DNA from: Neopestalotiopsis rosae
Taxonomy: Eukaryota > Ascomycota > Sordariomycetes > Amphisphaeriales > Sporocadaceae
Direction: 5' to 3'
Length of the DNA stretch: 64,000 bases
Assembly (NCBI GenBank): GCA_023078685.1
Contig: JALGAS010000001.1
Location: 6,820,001-6,884,000, forward strand
Shown: positions 13,245 to 24,789 of the stretch, piece by piece
Layout: each line of letters begins with the position of its first letter
Numbering within the stretch: the first letter of the stretch is position 1
Made by a program: the position numbers and the translations under genes
Notes under the pieces: generated by a model
What the model was told of the DNA's origin: nothing
Seen by the model: the letters and a program-made list of their open reading frames with translations, nothing else
The model's database searches: none

Positions 13245-15281
13245 ATGCCGTCGATTGAGCTTGAAAGTCTCCGACCGGTGCAAGAGCCGCCGCCCAGTCG
13301 ACCCGATACCTCAAGTCACTTGAGCACCAGCGAGACGGTAACAGCTAGTGAGCCTGCGCAAAGCAGACCACAAAGCCAAAAGCAATCCAAGCCTGACATA
13401 GATGCAGCACAACAATCCAGCCGAGCCAACCCGCAGCATCTCGCAGGAATCCCGCTAGCTCTCGTGATTTTTGGCCTACTTTTGTCTGTATTTTGCCTCG
13501 GACTGGTAAGACTCAACTTCACATATACTCATCACCGAACCCATGCTAAGCTTTACATTCCACTAGGACCGTTCCATCATTGCGACTGCAATCCCGCAAA
13601 TCACAAATGATTTCGACTCCCTCGAAGATGTGGCCTGGTATGGATCGGCCTACCTCCTGACCACCTGCTCGTTCCAACTCATATTCGGTAAATTCTATGT
13701 TGAATACAAGGTCAACTGGGTCTACCTCATCGCCCTGGCCATCTTCGAGATTGGCTCTCTTATATGCGGATGTGCGCCAAACTCCGTCGCCCTCATTATT
13801 GGCAGGGCCATACAGGGAGTGGGATGCGCCGGTGTTATGACGGGTGCGCTGGTAATCATTACCAAGAGTCTTCCGCTGCATAAACGCCCCATGTATACAG
13901 GACTTATTGGCGGCATTTCTGGCGTCGCGCAGATTATTGCGCCCACACTAGGAGGTAAGTTCATTGACAACTAATCACAAAAGTGCCGTTCGGAAACGAC
14001 CTTACTGACTCCACATCAGGTGTCCTGACTGACCGCGCATCATGGCGTTGGTGCTTCTGGATCAATTTGCCACTCGGCGCCGCGACCGCTGGCGTCGTGG
14101 TGCTGTTCGCCAGACTACCTCAGACTCAAGCAGCGAGTGCGGCCAAGAGGAACCAAAGTCCCTGGAGCTTCATTCAGAGGCTCGACCTCCTCGGGACCGC
14201 CCTGTTGATGCCATGGATGGTTTGCCTCCTCCTCGCCCTCGAGTGGGGTGGTACCACCTATGCATGGGATAACTGGCGCATAATCCTTTGCCTCTGTCTC
14301 TTTACCGTGCTGTTTCTGGTCTGGGTGTATGTGCAGCATGTCAAGGGCGACGCAGCCACGTTGCCGCTCCGCATCATGAAGGAGAGGTCAGTCTCGGCCG
14401 GCATGCTCTTCATGCTAGGAAGGGCCGGCTCACTGTTCGTCGTGGTGTACTACGTACCAATATGGTTCCAGTCTGTCAAGCAGGAGAGCGCCGAGCAGTC
14501 TGGTATTAACTTCCTCACGGCGTCCGCTGCCATGACCGTGGCCTCCATCACGTCGGGCACCCTGGTGAGTTGCTCAATACTCAAGAAAGTCGTCCGAAAC
14601 AATGCTGATATGACAACTATGTAGACAACCAAGATCGGCTACTATATCCCGCAGATGCTGTGCAGCGTGGTCCTCACTTCGATTGCGGCCGGTTTAATCT
14701 ACGAATACAACGTGAACACATCAACAGCTTACTGGTAGGTCACAAGCCACTTGATATCAATCATCATCAGGCGATGCTAAACACTTCGTTCTTACAGGGC
14801 GGGCACTTTGGTCATGTTTGGATTCGGCGCAGGCCTGGGGATGCAGATCCCGATCACAGCGGTGCAGACGATTCTGAAAGGTGCCGACATCGCCATCGCG
14901 ACGTCCGTGCTGGTGCTGGCGCAGACGCTCGGCGCATCGGTCTTCCTCGCGGTTGCCCAGAATTTGTTCCAGAACGAGCTCCTCGCCGGCCTGACGGATT
15001 TCGCGCCGACCGTTGACCCGGCCGTCATTGTGTCCAACGGAGTGTCCGGCCTGGTCACAGTGATCCAGGACAAGTATGGATCCGCCGCGGTGCCGGGGGT
15101 CCTTCAGGCATACAGTTTCGCGCTACGCAAGTGCTTCTTGTTGTGCGTGGTACTGTCGTGCGTTACCATCTTCGGTGTCGTGTCTATGGAGTCGCGAAAT
15201 GTGAAAAAGGAGAGCGCGAGGGAGGCCAAGGAAGCCAGTGAGTCAACTGTTGCTTTGCAACAGCATCAACGGGAGGGTTGA
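13245..15281 (+). CDS. MFS exporter, DHA2 (14-TM) family, toxin/metabolite efflux type
   Basis: Proton-coupled plasma-membrane efflux pump. Five exons, 13245..13505, 13567..13954, 14020..14564, 14625..14734 and 14798..15281, give about 595 aa. After a polar N-tail of about 70 residues comes TM1 and then DRSIIATAIPQI, the DHA2 signature, followed by DVAWYGSAYLLT and FGKFY. GRAIQGVGCAGVMTGAL and PTLGGVLTDRASWRW (the latter completed across the 13955..14019 intron) match the antiporter motifs of this family. The tail after the last TM is charged. As the only transporter beside FAS, P450 and acyltransferase genes, product export or self-protection is the likely job. Confidence 0.92.
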
Positions 15282-16148
15282 AGCAATTATTGCCATTCAA
15301 ATTGAACAAGACATTATGGGAAAACGGGTTTTAAGGCAGGGCCTCTATATACAGGAACTATTTAAGTGGCATGGGGTATGATGTAGAACAGCTACAAGGA
15401 AGAGAAGAGGCCGATTCGTATCTAGGCAGTGCTGTACAGATCCCTTTTGTGATCATGGCATTATACGTGCGGAACAATAGATCGAAGAATGGCTGCGTTG
15501 TGTCGCTGTGCATTGTCACACCCCTCCATCAATGGATGGAGAAGCAACTGGGTTTAGATTCAGAACAACCGTTAGGCCAAGAAACCATGTTAATTGATAT
15601 TTTTTGTACCTTCTCTAATACTGCCCAAGTAGCTCCCCAACCAGGTTCGGTAGGGTGACCCATCTCTATATATAGTACGTTGTTCAAATTAGACGTCTCG
15701 GAAGAGGATTCAGCCCCGGTCCGGCCCGCTGCGAATGATTAAGATCACCGAAGCATTCATTGGGGCCGTCCAGGGTTCAAGGTAGGTATCCTATCCCTGG
15801 TTCCCCGCCTTACTTTGCAGCAATCACCCAACCTACAACCAATACCTTTCAGCTCCTCAGCCAAGGCAATACATAGTACTATTTACATGTGCTAAAAATG
15901 TCCTCGGCGGCTCCGCTTCTCTTTCCATCTTGCCTGTGGTCAGAAACTACTCAATATCAAATCAAGGATACTTTCCGCCAATAAACCTGACCAAAGTAAT
16001 TTTATACACCAGAATACCCTGACCGCTTTTCTCTTTTTTTCTTTTTTTCTTTCGGAGACTTGTGTTCAATATCATCCATTCTAAGGCCCACCGTCGTCTT
16101 GTTTTCGTTTTCGCTTCCTAGGCTAATCTTAGCATCGCCCTATTCGAT
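15282..16148. other. Intergenic
   Basis: No convincing gene. Contains pyrimidine tracts around 16025-16055 in front of the following pseudogene. Confidence 0.5.
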
Positions 16149-17621
16149 ATGAGCGCTCGCCAGGACTCTGACAATCTGGCCTGGGACCGGTATGATGCGC
16201 TCTGTGAGAGAGAAAGGAATGACCTTCAATCGAAATCTACTGTTAGAGAGGTTATGGCATGGACTCAGGAAGTTCTTAAGGAGAATGATGTGATCCTTGT
16301 CCCTCCGCTGATAGCTAGTGGCTCTCATGTGTTATACCCTATTAACATCAAGAGCTCTTCTACTACTGTCAACGCCTTGGTACGACTACCTTGCCTTGAC
16401 GATGGATTATTCCGCAAAGAAAAGATGTTTGCAGAAGTGGCGATAACAGAATATATCAGCCGACACACTAAACTTCACGTACCAAAAACCCTTCACTACG
16501 AAATTGAATCCAAGGTTGGACCAGTCATGATTATATAAGATCTCGGTACTCAGCGAACTATGTCTCACGCTCTTCGACAGCCGGACCGCGGTCTTGACGA
16601 CTGGGCTATCTTGGATCCGAGCATCTCAGAAACTAAAATCAAGAATGTATATTGTCAAATGGCGTGGTATCTATCACAGCTTGCTCAGCTCACGTTCCCC
16701 CGGATCGGATCTCTCAACAACGTTGACTCAGGGTGCAGTGTATTGAGACGGCCGCTCACCATCATTATGAGTAACACGATACAGCTTGGCAATGTGCCTC
16801 ATTCAATCTTCCCGTCGAAACATACCATGTTTCAATCGGCTAACAATTGGTACAAGGCGTTGGCAGAGATGCAAATGGCGACGCTGGTATTCCAGCACAA
16901 CGATATCGGTTCATCAGAGGACGACTGCAGGACAAAATTTGTGACCCGTCATTTATTTCATAGACTTGCCAAAGAAGGTCGGCTTTCAACATTTGGATTT
17001 GCTGGCTCCTAGGATTCTGGCGCTACGCTACCGGTACCTGACTGTCACAACCAGTTTCGAATCTGGTTTGACGACTTCAGACTAGCCAATGTTCTCATTG
17101 ACGATGATGATCAGATTATCGGGGCAATTGACTGGGAATTTAGCTACGTGGGACCTGCACAATTTATCCTGGATCCCCCTTGGTGGCTTCTTCTTGAGGT
17201 ATCACAGATGTGGGATGATGGAATCGACGACTGGGCAAGTGTTTATGTGAGTCGGCTGGAAGTTTGGTTGTCAGAATTGGAACAGGCAGAAAAGGACCTG
17301 AGTCCCGGCTCTTTTTTGCTGTCGGCATATATGCGACAGAGTTGGGCAAATGGCCGTTTCTGGCTCAATTATGCTGCTAGAAAGAGCTGGACATTTGATG
17401 CTATCTACTGGAAGTATTTGGATGAAAGGCTTTTTGGTGGGCGGAAACATGACTTGCCTCCCGAAGAGCTGTGGTAGTCAAGAGCGCATCTTTTAAGCGA
17501 GGAAGAACGAAGCCAGATGGAGGAACTGGTACAGATCAAGATGGGTGAATCCAAGGAACGCATCCTAGTTTCCTGGGAAGCTCAAAAGGCAAAGGAACGT
17601 CTATCAAGGTTTCTTTCGTAA
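16149..17621 (+). pseudogene. Phosphotransferase-family (APH-like) pseudogene, three in-frame stops
   Basis: One continuous frame of 491 codons with the layout of fungal aminoglycoside-phosphotransferase-like kinases, broken by TAA 16536-16538, TAG 17010-17012 and TAG 17475-17477. Homology-like content continues across each stop without a frameshift: VPKTLHYEIES and GPVMII before the first, DLGTQRT after it; RLSTFGFAGS before the second; then FDDFRLANVLI (catalytic-loop equivalent), AIDWEFSY and DPPWWLLLEV; and a charged helical tail after the third. No intron of normal size removes the stops without deleting conserved sequence. A non-functional gene is the best reading; sequencing error at three sites is less likely. 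Confidence 0.75.
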
Positions 17622-18737
17622 ATTTGATCCATGAGTCGTGCTTTTAGAGTCAGAAGAGGCATGAAGTTGAAAGAAACACAGACATCTTAGAGGAGGAGGT
17701 TCTAGGCCCGGCCCGTGGCGCTGAAATTTGAGTTCGGCTAGACCAGAGGGTCTATAGCTGAAAATATAGTGCACCACACCGCCAGATCAACTACCTGTAC
17801 AGATCCACAAATTGTCAACGCATACCGGCTCGCGGATTGAGAGTCGAGACATTGAAATAAAGATTTAGGGGTATTGTTGACAATGAGAATAAGCTCATCA
17901 CTAGGCTGGCATTGGACACTAGAAAAAACCTAAAATACCACAAGCTTCTAGCGACCTTGCGTTCAGCTACGCCAGACCTTGCTGAAGTGGCTGTTCTAGT
18001 GCTGGACCCTTAAGCGATCTACCCCATTTTCAGCTCTTCAGCTGTACCCTGTTTACCGCTATAATCTCCACCAAAGCACGCCTCGGTAGCTGCCGAGTCA
18101 CTAGTGTGGCTGTATTATGGTCATCACCTGTAGTGTAAACGTTGGTCATTGGGACGTTCGCGTCTGTCTACATGATTGATTTTGGAATGTAGAATTGATT
18201 TAGAGCATGTCAAGATATGAATCTGCGCATCACCAGATACTACACGTGTTGGGCGCAATATTGGGCTCGCGACCTCGCCAAGTGATGTTTGGTGGATTAT
18301 TTGTTGTTCAGCTAGTCTTATTTAGTGGTCTAATCCGCCAGTCCAAGAAACTACTACGCTTGGCAGCACGCCGCGCACCTAGTCTTCCTGGGCTCGAATA
18401 CGAAATTCATCTTCGAATGAATTTAGTCAAAAATCTCCTTCAGAGTTCAACCCCTATTGTTAAATCGTATCCAATGGTTTCCATTTTGACGACGGTCTTG
18501 GTCGAGACGCGGTGAGAAGAGACTACATGGCTTACATAGTTCAAACCTTTTTGACACTCTAGACAGTCCCGCCTGCAATCCACTTCCAAGTAACAGTCTA
18601 AGAGCACAACAGAAGTCGACGAGCTACTCGGTTGATATTTGAGGGGTATCATCCCCAGACTCATCATCTCTGCATTCGGAGCATTTGCACCTGTCACAGA
18701 AAATCTCCTTGAAAAATCATCAATTGCTGCCAAAAAT
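17622..18737. other. Intergenic with one doubtful small ORF
   Basis: Mostly non-coding. An ATG-initiated 102-codon ORF at 18207..18515 has one hydrophobic stretch (VMFGGLFVVQLVLFSGL) and no recognised family; it could be chance or a missed 5' exon, and I do not call it a gene. Confidence 0.4.
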
Positions 18738-21255
18738 ATGGATGCCGAATTTGACCGGAAGTTCGAGAGCCTTCGGGATGCTCATAACAAGGGCGTCATC
18801 GTTGGCTTGCACGAGGTCGCAGGCCTTGCGCCTCGCTTAGACATTGACGTCTTGATGGAGAAAAATCCAAAGGCGTTCAACTTGTTCCTGATAGCTTTCG
18901 AACAGCTGCAGCAGCTCCCTTCAAGTGATATCATGGGATTCTTCCAGATTGCAGGCAAGTCCTTCAAGACAGAAATCTTGTGCCGGTTGCTAACACCATT
19001 CATACAGGAATTCACGGCTTTCCCAGCCAGGATTGGTATGAAATTCCTGGTCGTCAGCGTGAGGCGGGCGATCCTGGCTACTGCGCCCATTCGAAGACAA
19101 CATTTCCCACATGGCATCGGCCATACCTTGCAATGTTGGAGGTGAATGCCACTTCCTATCGCTTCTAAAGACTCTGCGCTGACACTTTATATGTAGCAAG
19201 CACTGTTCGTCAAGATGATGGAACATGCAAACAAGTACAACGAGCCCCACAGGACAGAGTATCGCAAAGCGGTGTATGACTTCCGGCTTCCGTACTGGGA
19301 TTATCACAGACCTCGAGGCGGCAAGGTCGAGTTCCCGGGTGTCATCCTCGATGGTAAGAGGACTAGTTACAAGTACAACTTTTGTGTCCCGTTGATCTTT
19401 ACTGCTCCGACGGTCGTGGTGCTTGATGAGCCAAACAACCTCCCGAGAACTCTTGAACGGAACCCGCTCAACTTCCATGCCTTCGACGCAACGGCTGGGC
19501 AACTTGATGAAGAAAATGAGTGGAAGAAGATTTACAGCGAAGAGACTGGTGTGAGCAGAAACCGCACATCTAGACATCCCATGCCCGAAAGTCTAGACAA
19601 CCCCGACAGGTTGAACTCGGTCGTGAACGAGATTCGAATGGATTCTGCTAGACTTGCAGTCAGGCTCGTTACAGACCCAGAGTATGGCAACTACGAGATC
19701 ATCTCTAAGAGTACTGCCGCCCGTGGCAACGTACAGGCGCCGGCCTCTTCTCCGGATGACCCAAGAAAGACAGAGGAACAGAAGCAGCTCGAAGGCAAGG
19801 TCAAGCCTTTCAGCGGATCCCTCGAGGGTATTCACAACATGTACCACGTCTACCTTGGTGGGTTCGGATCCGCGTCGGGTCATATTGGCTATGTACCAGT
19901 AGCAGCCTTTGATCCCATCTTTTGGTTCCACCACAAGTAAGTCTATCATCCATGTTCCACTCCATTTCGAGACCTTGCTGATCGAGCTCAGTAACATTGA
20001 GCGCATGTTCACCATATGGCAAGCTGTGCATGCCGATAAGGAGACGAACTGGTTCAACTATGACCCACAGGAAGCCAAGGAGGCGCTGCGGCCATTCCTT
20101 CGTCGTGAGAAACCTTCCGGAGGAGTCACCGACGATGATTTCTGGAGCTCGGATGATGTCAGGGACAGCAGGACTCTCGGCTACTACTTTGAAGACGCTG
20201 GCGATGCAAACGGTAATTTCCCTGGTCAAAAGGTCGCCGCCAATTACGCTGCAAACTATAATTGGTCCATCCCCACAGACCCTCACGAGGATGTTGGAGA
20301 GCCCCCTGAGGCCATGAAGCCAATTGCGGTGGAAGACAAGTCATTCTTCAAGAACCAACCCGTGCAGGTACTACCTGCGCCGATTCCTGAGATCGGGTCA
20401 GTCCAGTCTTCCACATCTCCAGCCTCAGCTCCCGCATCTGAGCCAGCTTCTGCTCCTGCCTCGGTTCCAGCGTCTGCTCCAGAAGCGGCTCCAGAAGCGG
20501 CTCCAGAAGCGGCTCCAGAAGCGGCTCCAGAAGCGGCTCCAGAAGCGGCCCCAGAAGCTACTCCAGAGCTTGCTACAGAACCCGTACCAGAACCTGCTGC
20601 AGCCTCAGTACCAGCTTCAATTCCTGCTTCAGTTCAAGCGGCAGAGACCAAATCTACTAACCAGGTCTTGTGGGAGTGGTACATTGATGATCGTGTGGAA
20701 GCGTAAGTTTCCATTCCCACCGCAATTGATGAACCATACAATTAATTTTTCCGTGCGTTTAGTATGACATTGAATGACAGTTTCACCATCCCCTACTTTG
20801 TGCTCCACAAGCCGTCGGCCACACTCGCGGGCTTGCGGGACCTGGCGGTAGCGCCGACGCTCGTGGGCGCGACGCACATCTTCACGGCGCCAAAGGAGAC
20901 CTGCGGCAACTGCGCGGCGAAAGCGCGCGACCGCACCGTGGTGCGCAACACCATGATCATCACGTCGCAGCTCATGGACTACGTCAAGGTCGGCGAGCTC
21001 GGCAGCCTGGACCCCGTGCACGTGGTGCCGTTCCTCACGGCGCGGCTCCGCTGGCGCGTCGTCACCGCGGGCGGCGTGCAGATCGACCCCCGACGCCTGC
21101 GCAACGACGGGTCGCTCAAGATTAGCATCAGCTCCCGGCGGTCCACTGTCGGTGCGGACGCGTCCGAGGAGCCATTGTATGCGAACTACCCTCGGGTCGT
21201 GGCTGACATTGTTGCAGCCGCGTCGGCGCAAGCTACCTTTGTACAGCAAACCTAA
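18738..21255 (+). CDS. Tyrosinase (polyphenol oxidase) with C-terminal lid domain
   Basis: Binuclear-copper enzyme oxidising mono- and diphenols to quinones. Exons 18738..18954, 19008..19141, 19197..19936, 19992..20702 and 20763..21255 give about 764 aa. CuA: His in GIHGFP, then CAHSKTTFPTWHRPY, including the Cys-x-His that forms the thioether in fungal enzymes. CuB: HNMYH (HxxxH) and DPIFWFHH, followed by NNIERMF across the 19937..19991 intron. After a Pro/Ala/Ser/Glu-rich linker, WEWYIDDRVEAMTLNDSF begins the C-terminal domain that shields the active site in latent tyrosinases. No signal peptide is seen, so a cytosolic form is likely. The first intron is GC-AG (GCAAGT donor at 18955). The start ATG at 18738 is the first in frame. 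Melanin or phenolic metabolism is possible; a role in the FAS cluster is unproven. Confidence 0.9.
20476..20559 (+). repeat. Seven tandem 12-bp units in the tyrosinase coding sequence
   Basis: Unit GCTCCAGAAGCG repeats six times exactly and once with changes, encoding Ala-Pro-Glu-Ala. It sits in the linker between the catalytic and C-terminal domains. The length should be prone to slippage; each unit keeps frame. Confidence 0.95.
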
Positions 21256-21408
21256 GGATCGGTATTTAACAATGATTGACGAAAGAATGCGGAGATAAAC
21301 ATGAACTTGGGTCAGGAAAAGAGAAATGACGTGTGAAAAAAAATCAAATGTCAAGGGTCATTCCATGTATACAAAGTTTTATCAACGCCCGAAAACCCGT
21401 AATGAATT

Positions 21409-22200
21409 TTACGAATACTTATGGAATCCATTCATAACACGATAAAGGACGTATTCAGCGTCATATCGACATGGGAAGATATCTACCAAAGCATTATAGT
21501 AGCCGATTGTCCAAGAAGCACCCGCCAGTGCCCCTATGAATTCAACGTATTCAGGATAAAATCCGGCGAGCTCCCAGTCCAGTAAAGCAACGATGCGGTC
21601 ACCACGAACAACGATATTGGTTCCGTGTAGGTCGCCATGAGTAAATGTTATCTTATGGTCGGTCCGAAGTTGACTTTGGCATATCCTTCGTATGGCATCC
21701 GGACAATGGCTATGTAAGCCCTCCAGCAGAAAGTCGTTATATTCTGCCTCGCAGGTAAATGGCCCACCTTGACAGCTAGAGATCATGTGCCTATCGATGG
21801 CGGGCCCCCCGTCTACGGTTCCAATACGAACGCCGCTAGTGTCGATATTTCGCATCTGCTCAATATAATCCCGAAGCTGGATACTGATATTTGAACGTTC
21901 CTCGTCCGACAATGTATTCCACGCTTTCTCGAGTGTGACGCCCTCTATAAATTGCATTGTAATGGTTGTGTCTGTTGATTCGTGCACATATGGGACCGGA
22001 ATCGACGTGTGTGGACGTACGAAGCGCATAGTCACCGCTTCGGTCTGTCCGGTGCCTTCTGGAAGGAATTTTGTCACCTTGTCATCATGTTGAACCACTT
22101 GGCGCGGACCAACGTTTCGGAGGAGTTTCCCCGGGATTTGTTGTGGAAGTTTAACAACTGGCTTAGGCCAAGTCTTGCCTTGGGCCTTTGCAAGCTCCAT
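21409..22200 (-). CDS. Phosphotransferase-family kinase (APH/choline-kinase-like), 5' end uncertain
   Basis: Protein-kinase-fold small-molecule kinase of unknown substrate. The Brenner motif HGDLHGTNI and the metal-binding ALLDWELAGFYPEYVE are intact, as are EAVTMRFVRPHTSIPVP and MQFIEGVTLEKAW. The frame stays open upstream to about 22312 with family-like sequence (LFGDSPVTNRVILKR) but no ATG, so either a short first exon lies upstream or translation starts at 22200. Transcribed towards the tyrosinase gene. Not closely similar in sequence to the broken APH-like gene at 16149. Confidence 0.75.
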   Translation of the reverse strand: MELAKAQGKTWPKPVVKLPQQIPGKLLRNVGPRQVVQHDDKVTKFLPEGTGQTEAVTMRFVRPHTSIPVPYVHESTDTTITMQFIEGVTLEKAWNTLSDEERSNISIQLRDYIEQMRNIDTSGVRIGTVDGGPAIDRHMISSCQGGPFTCEAEYNDFLLEGLHSHCPDAIRRICQSQLRTDHKITFTHGDLHGTNIVVRGDRIVALLDWELAGFYPEYVEFIGALAGASWTIGYYNALVDIFPCRYDAEYVLYRVMNGFHKYS

Positions 22201-22708
22201 CCGTTTCAAAATAACCCGATTCGTGACCGGGGAGTCTCCGAAGAGCTCATGATAGTGAGTCGATGCGCCGAAAATTGTTGAGATGCCAGGTATAAGTTGT
22301 CGAATAGGAAATCAATTCGCGCCCAAGCATCACTGACTAGAAATGACTAAGCCTTCAAGCTGGTGGAAGTAGAGGAAGAACTCGACTTCTGCAGCTCGTT
22401 GATTGAAATTTGACTTGGAACTTGTGCTGATCACTGATGTAACGTTCAGTGGCTGTGTTGGAGTGAGGTTTGACGTGGCGTGAATACCTGATCCGTGCTC
22501 GGATGTTGCAGCACTTCCTTGTCACCAACAGTCAAGCTGCAGACGGTCCACATTTCGCGTCGACGAGATGCGGACCTCGATTTTCTGGTCAAATAAGTGC
22601 AAAACGTATGTATTGAGAAGTTTTCGTTCTTTGAAAATACTCATACGTCTTTTACATTGTTAGCAAGTACATGATTGAAGAGGTACTAGCTGTTTGCATC
22701 TTCAGACC
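22201..22708. other. Intergenic, divergent starts
   Basis: Upstream region shared by the kinase-like gene and the GMC oxidoreductase; may include a missed first exon of the kinase gene. Nothing else seen. Confidence 0.45.
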
Positions 22709-24552
22709 ATGTCGACAAGTAGCTTTGACTATGTGATTGTTGGTGGTGGGCTCGCCGGTCTTGTGCTAGCCGCCAGGCTCTCGGAGGATGCAAACATCGA
22801 AGTCCTCGTGATTGAGGCTGGCGAAGATCAGACTGCTGATCCTCGAGTCACTATCCCTGGCATGTGGCCAACACTGATTCGTTCAGAGTCTGCATGGAAC
22901 TATAATACGGTTGCCCAGGTAAGTTGATTGGTCACTGCTATTTTTTTTTTTTTTTTTCGCTCGAGTATTGATGATGAGAGTAGGAAGGGCTTCAAAACCG
23001 AGAGATTGGTTTCCCACTGGGCAAGCTGCTTGGCGGCTCCAGTGCACTCAATGGTCTTTCTTTCAGCGCCACTTCAAAAACCAATGTTGATGCTTGGGAG
23101 GGCCTGGGAAATCCAGGATGGGGCTGGTCCCGTTTCGTCGAGTCCGTGAAAAAGTCGTATACCTTGGGCGATGCCGAGTTATCGACCGACGGCCCGCTCC
23201 AGCTGAGTGCCCCCGAAGACGATAGCGAATGGCCCGACGTGTGGAAAAAGACCATTGAATCGCTCGGGTTCCCCACCACCGGAGGCACCCTCGATGGCGA
23301 ATTCTCCGGTAGCGCAGTAGCTTTGGACGCCGTGCAGCCTGCCACCAAGCAGAGAAGTTACTCCGCGAATGCGTATTTGGAGTCCGCAAAATCGCGACCG
23401 AACTTGACAGTCTGGACGAAAGCGGAGGCTGAGAAGATTTTGTTTGATACCTCAAACAAGACAGTCGCTACTGGCGTGCAGCTGACCAAGGATGGAGAGA
23501 CGAAAGTCGTCAATGCTCGCAAAGAAGTCATCATCACTGCAGGGACTATCAACTCTCCTAGGTTGCTGGAGCTCTCAGGTGTTGGTCATCCAGATCTGCT
23601 GAAGTCATTGGGGATCGACGTTGTCATTGATAACCCCAACGTTGGTGAGAATCTCCAGAACCACCCCATGTGTACTTTCAACTTTGAAGTGCGCGACGAG
23701 GAAGGTTTTGATACTATCGACAAACTTGCAAGACAAGATGGCGGCGCTATTGCCGCTGCGATGGACGCGTATTCCAAGCAGAAAGGTCCCTTCTCCAAAA
23801 GCGGTGCGAATCTAATTGCACAGCTGCCAGCTCCCAAGGTCGAGACTGAAGGAAGTACGCCAGAGCTTGTCAAACTCCTGCGAAGCACGATCTTGGAGAA
23901 CCAACAGAAGCCAAGGTCGTTTGAGGAATACAACGAGGCCTTTGTGCACTCTGTGCTCTCATCCCCGACGGAGGCTTCTGGTTGCTACATTGCTATACCA
24001 GGATATGCCGGAGCAACAAGCGACGGCTGGATGGCTCCGACACCAGTGGGAGATGAAAAGTATCTCACCATTACCCTCCTTCTCGCCCATCCACTTTCTC
24101 GCGGCTCAGTGCACTTGAAGACATCCCCTTCTGGCGCAAAGATCCTCGCCATCGACCCAAAATATTTGACGCACCCTCTTGATGTCGAGATCATGGCGCG
24201 CCATTTGCAGTTTGTTGAGAAGATTGCATCCACCGAACCCCTAGCCAGTCACCTCAAATTGGACGGTAAACGCAGTCCTTCTGCTCCGCCATATGGGAGC
24301 TTTGTAGACCTAGATGCTGCCAAGGACTACCTTCACAAAACAGCCATTGGCGCTCATCACTTCACTGGTACATGCTCCATGATGCCTCAGGAGTTGGGTG
24401 GTGTGGTTGATGCGCAGTTGCGCGTGTATGGGTGCGAGAACCTTCGTGTGTGCGATGCGAGTATCATTCCGATCACTCCAAGGACCAATCCCCAGGCGAC
24501 GGTGTATGGCGTGGCGGAACATGCGGCAGCGATTATCAAATCTGGTCTTTAA
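22709..24552 (+). CDS. GMC oxidoreductase (FAD-dependent alcohol/aryl-alcohol oxidase-like)
   Basis: FAD enzyme oxidising an alcohol with oxygen or another acceptor. Exons 22709..22918 and 22984..24552 give about 592 aa. The N-terminal ADP-binding fold is [18 protein letters not shown] with IEAGED. The first GMC signature is [11 protein letters not shown] just after the intron. The second GMC signature is around [16 protein letters not shown]. The C-terminal catalytic region has [10 protein letters not shown] and [14 protein letters not shown], giving the usual His-Asn pair. No clear signal peptide, so an intracellular enzyme is likely. Convergent with the Zn2Cys6 gene downstream. Confidence 0.92.
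22941..22957 (+). repeat. Poly-T tract in GMC intron
   Basis: Seventeen T in a row inside the 22919..22983 intron, serving as its polypyrimidine stretch. Confidence 0.95.
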
Positions 24553-24789
24553 TGTCAGAAATCTCGTCCATATCTCTTCTAGCCATATGTATAATGCCGT
24601 GAATCAGGGCTTTCTGAAAGTGTGTGCCTCGGAGTGTGGTGTGTATCAAATGTGGGAGCATTGCCTAGTGCACTCCGGCAACAGGGCGGTCTCAGCCCAC
24701 GATACGGACTGGATTTGAGATTTGCGTACTCTTCCCCTGTGTTACATATAGACAATATGCTTTGCTCCGCAAATGAATTCTCGTGAAAC

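Noticed and set aside
15700..15800. Possible tRNA B-box-like GGTTCAAGG
   Set aside because: No matching A box or cloverleaf could be drawn.
18207..18515. 102-aa ORF with one hydrophobic stretch
   Set aside because: No family, no splice link to the tyrosinase gene that I could justify.
18990..19577. 195-codon minus-strand frame
   Set aside because: Antisense to tyrosinase exons 2-3, which carry the copper motifs.
20629..21354. 241-codon minus-strand frame
   Set aside because: Antisense to the G/C-rich last tyrosinase exon.
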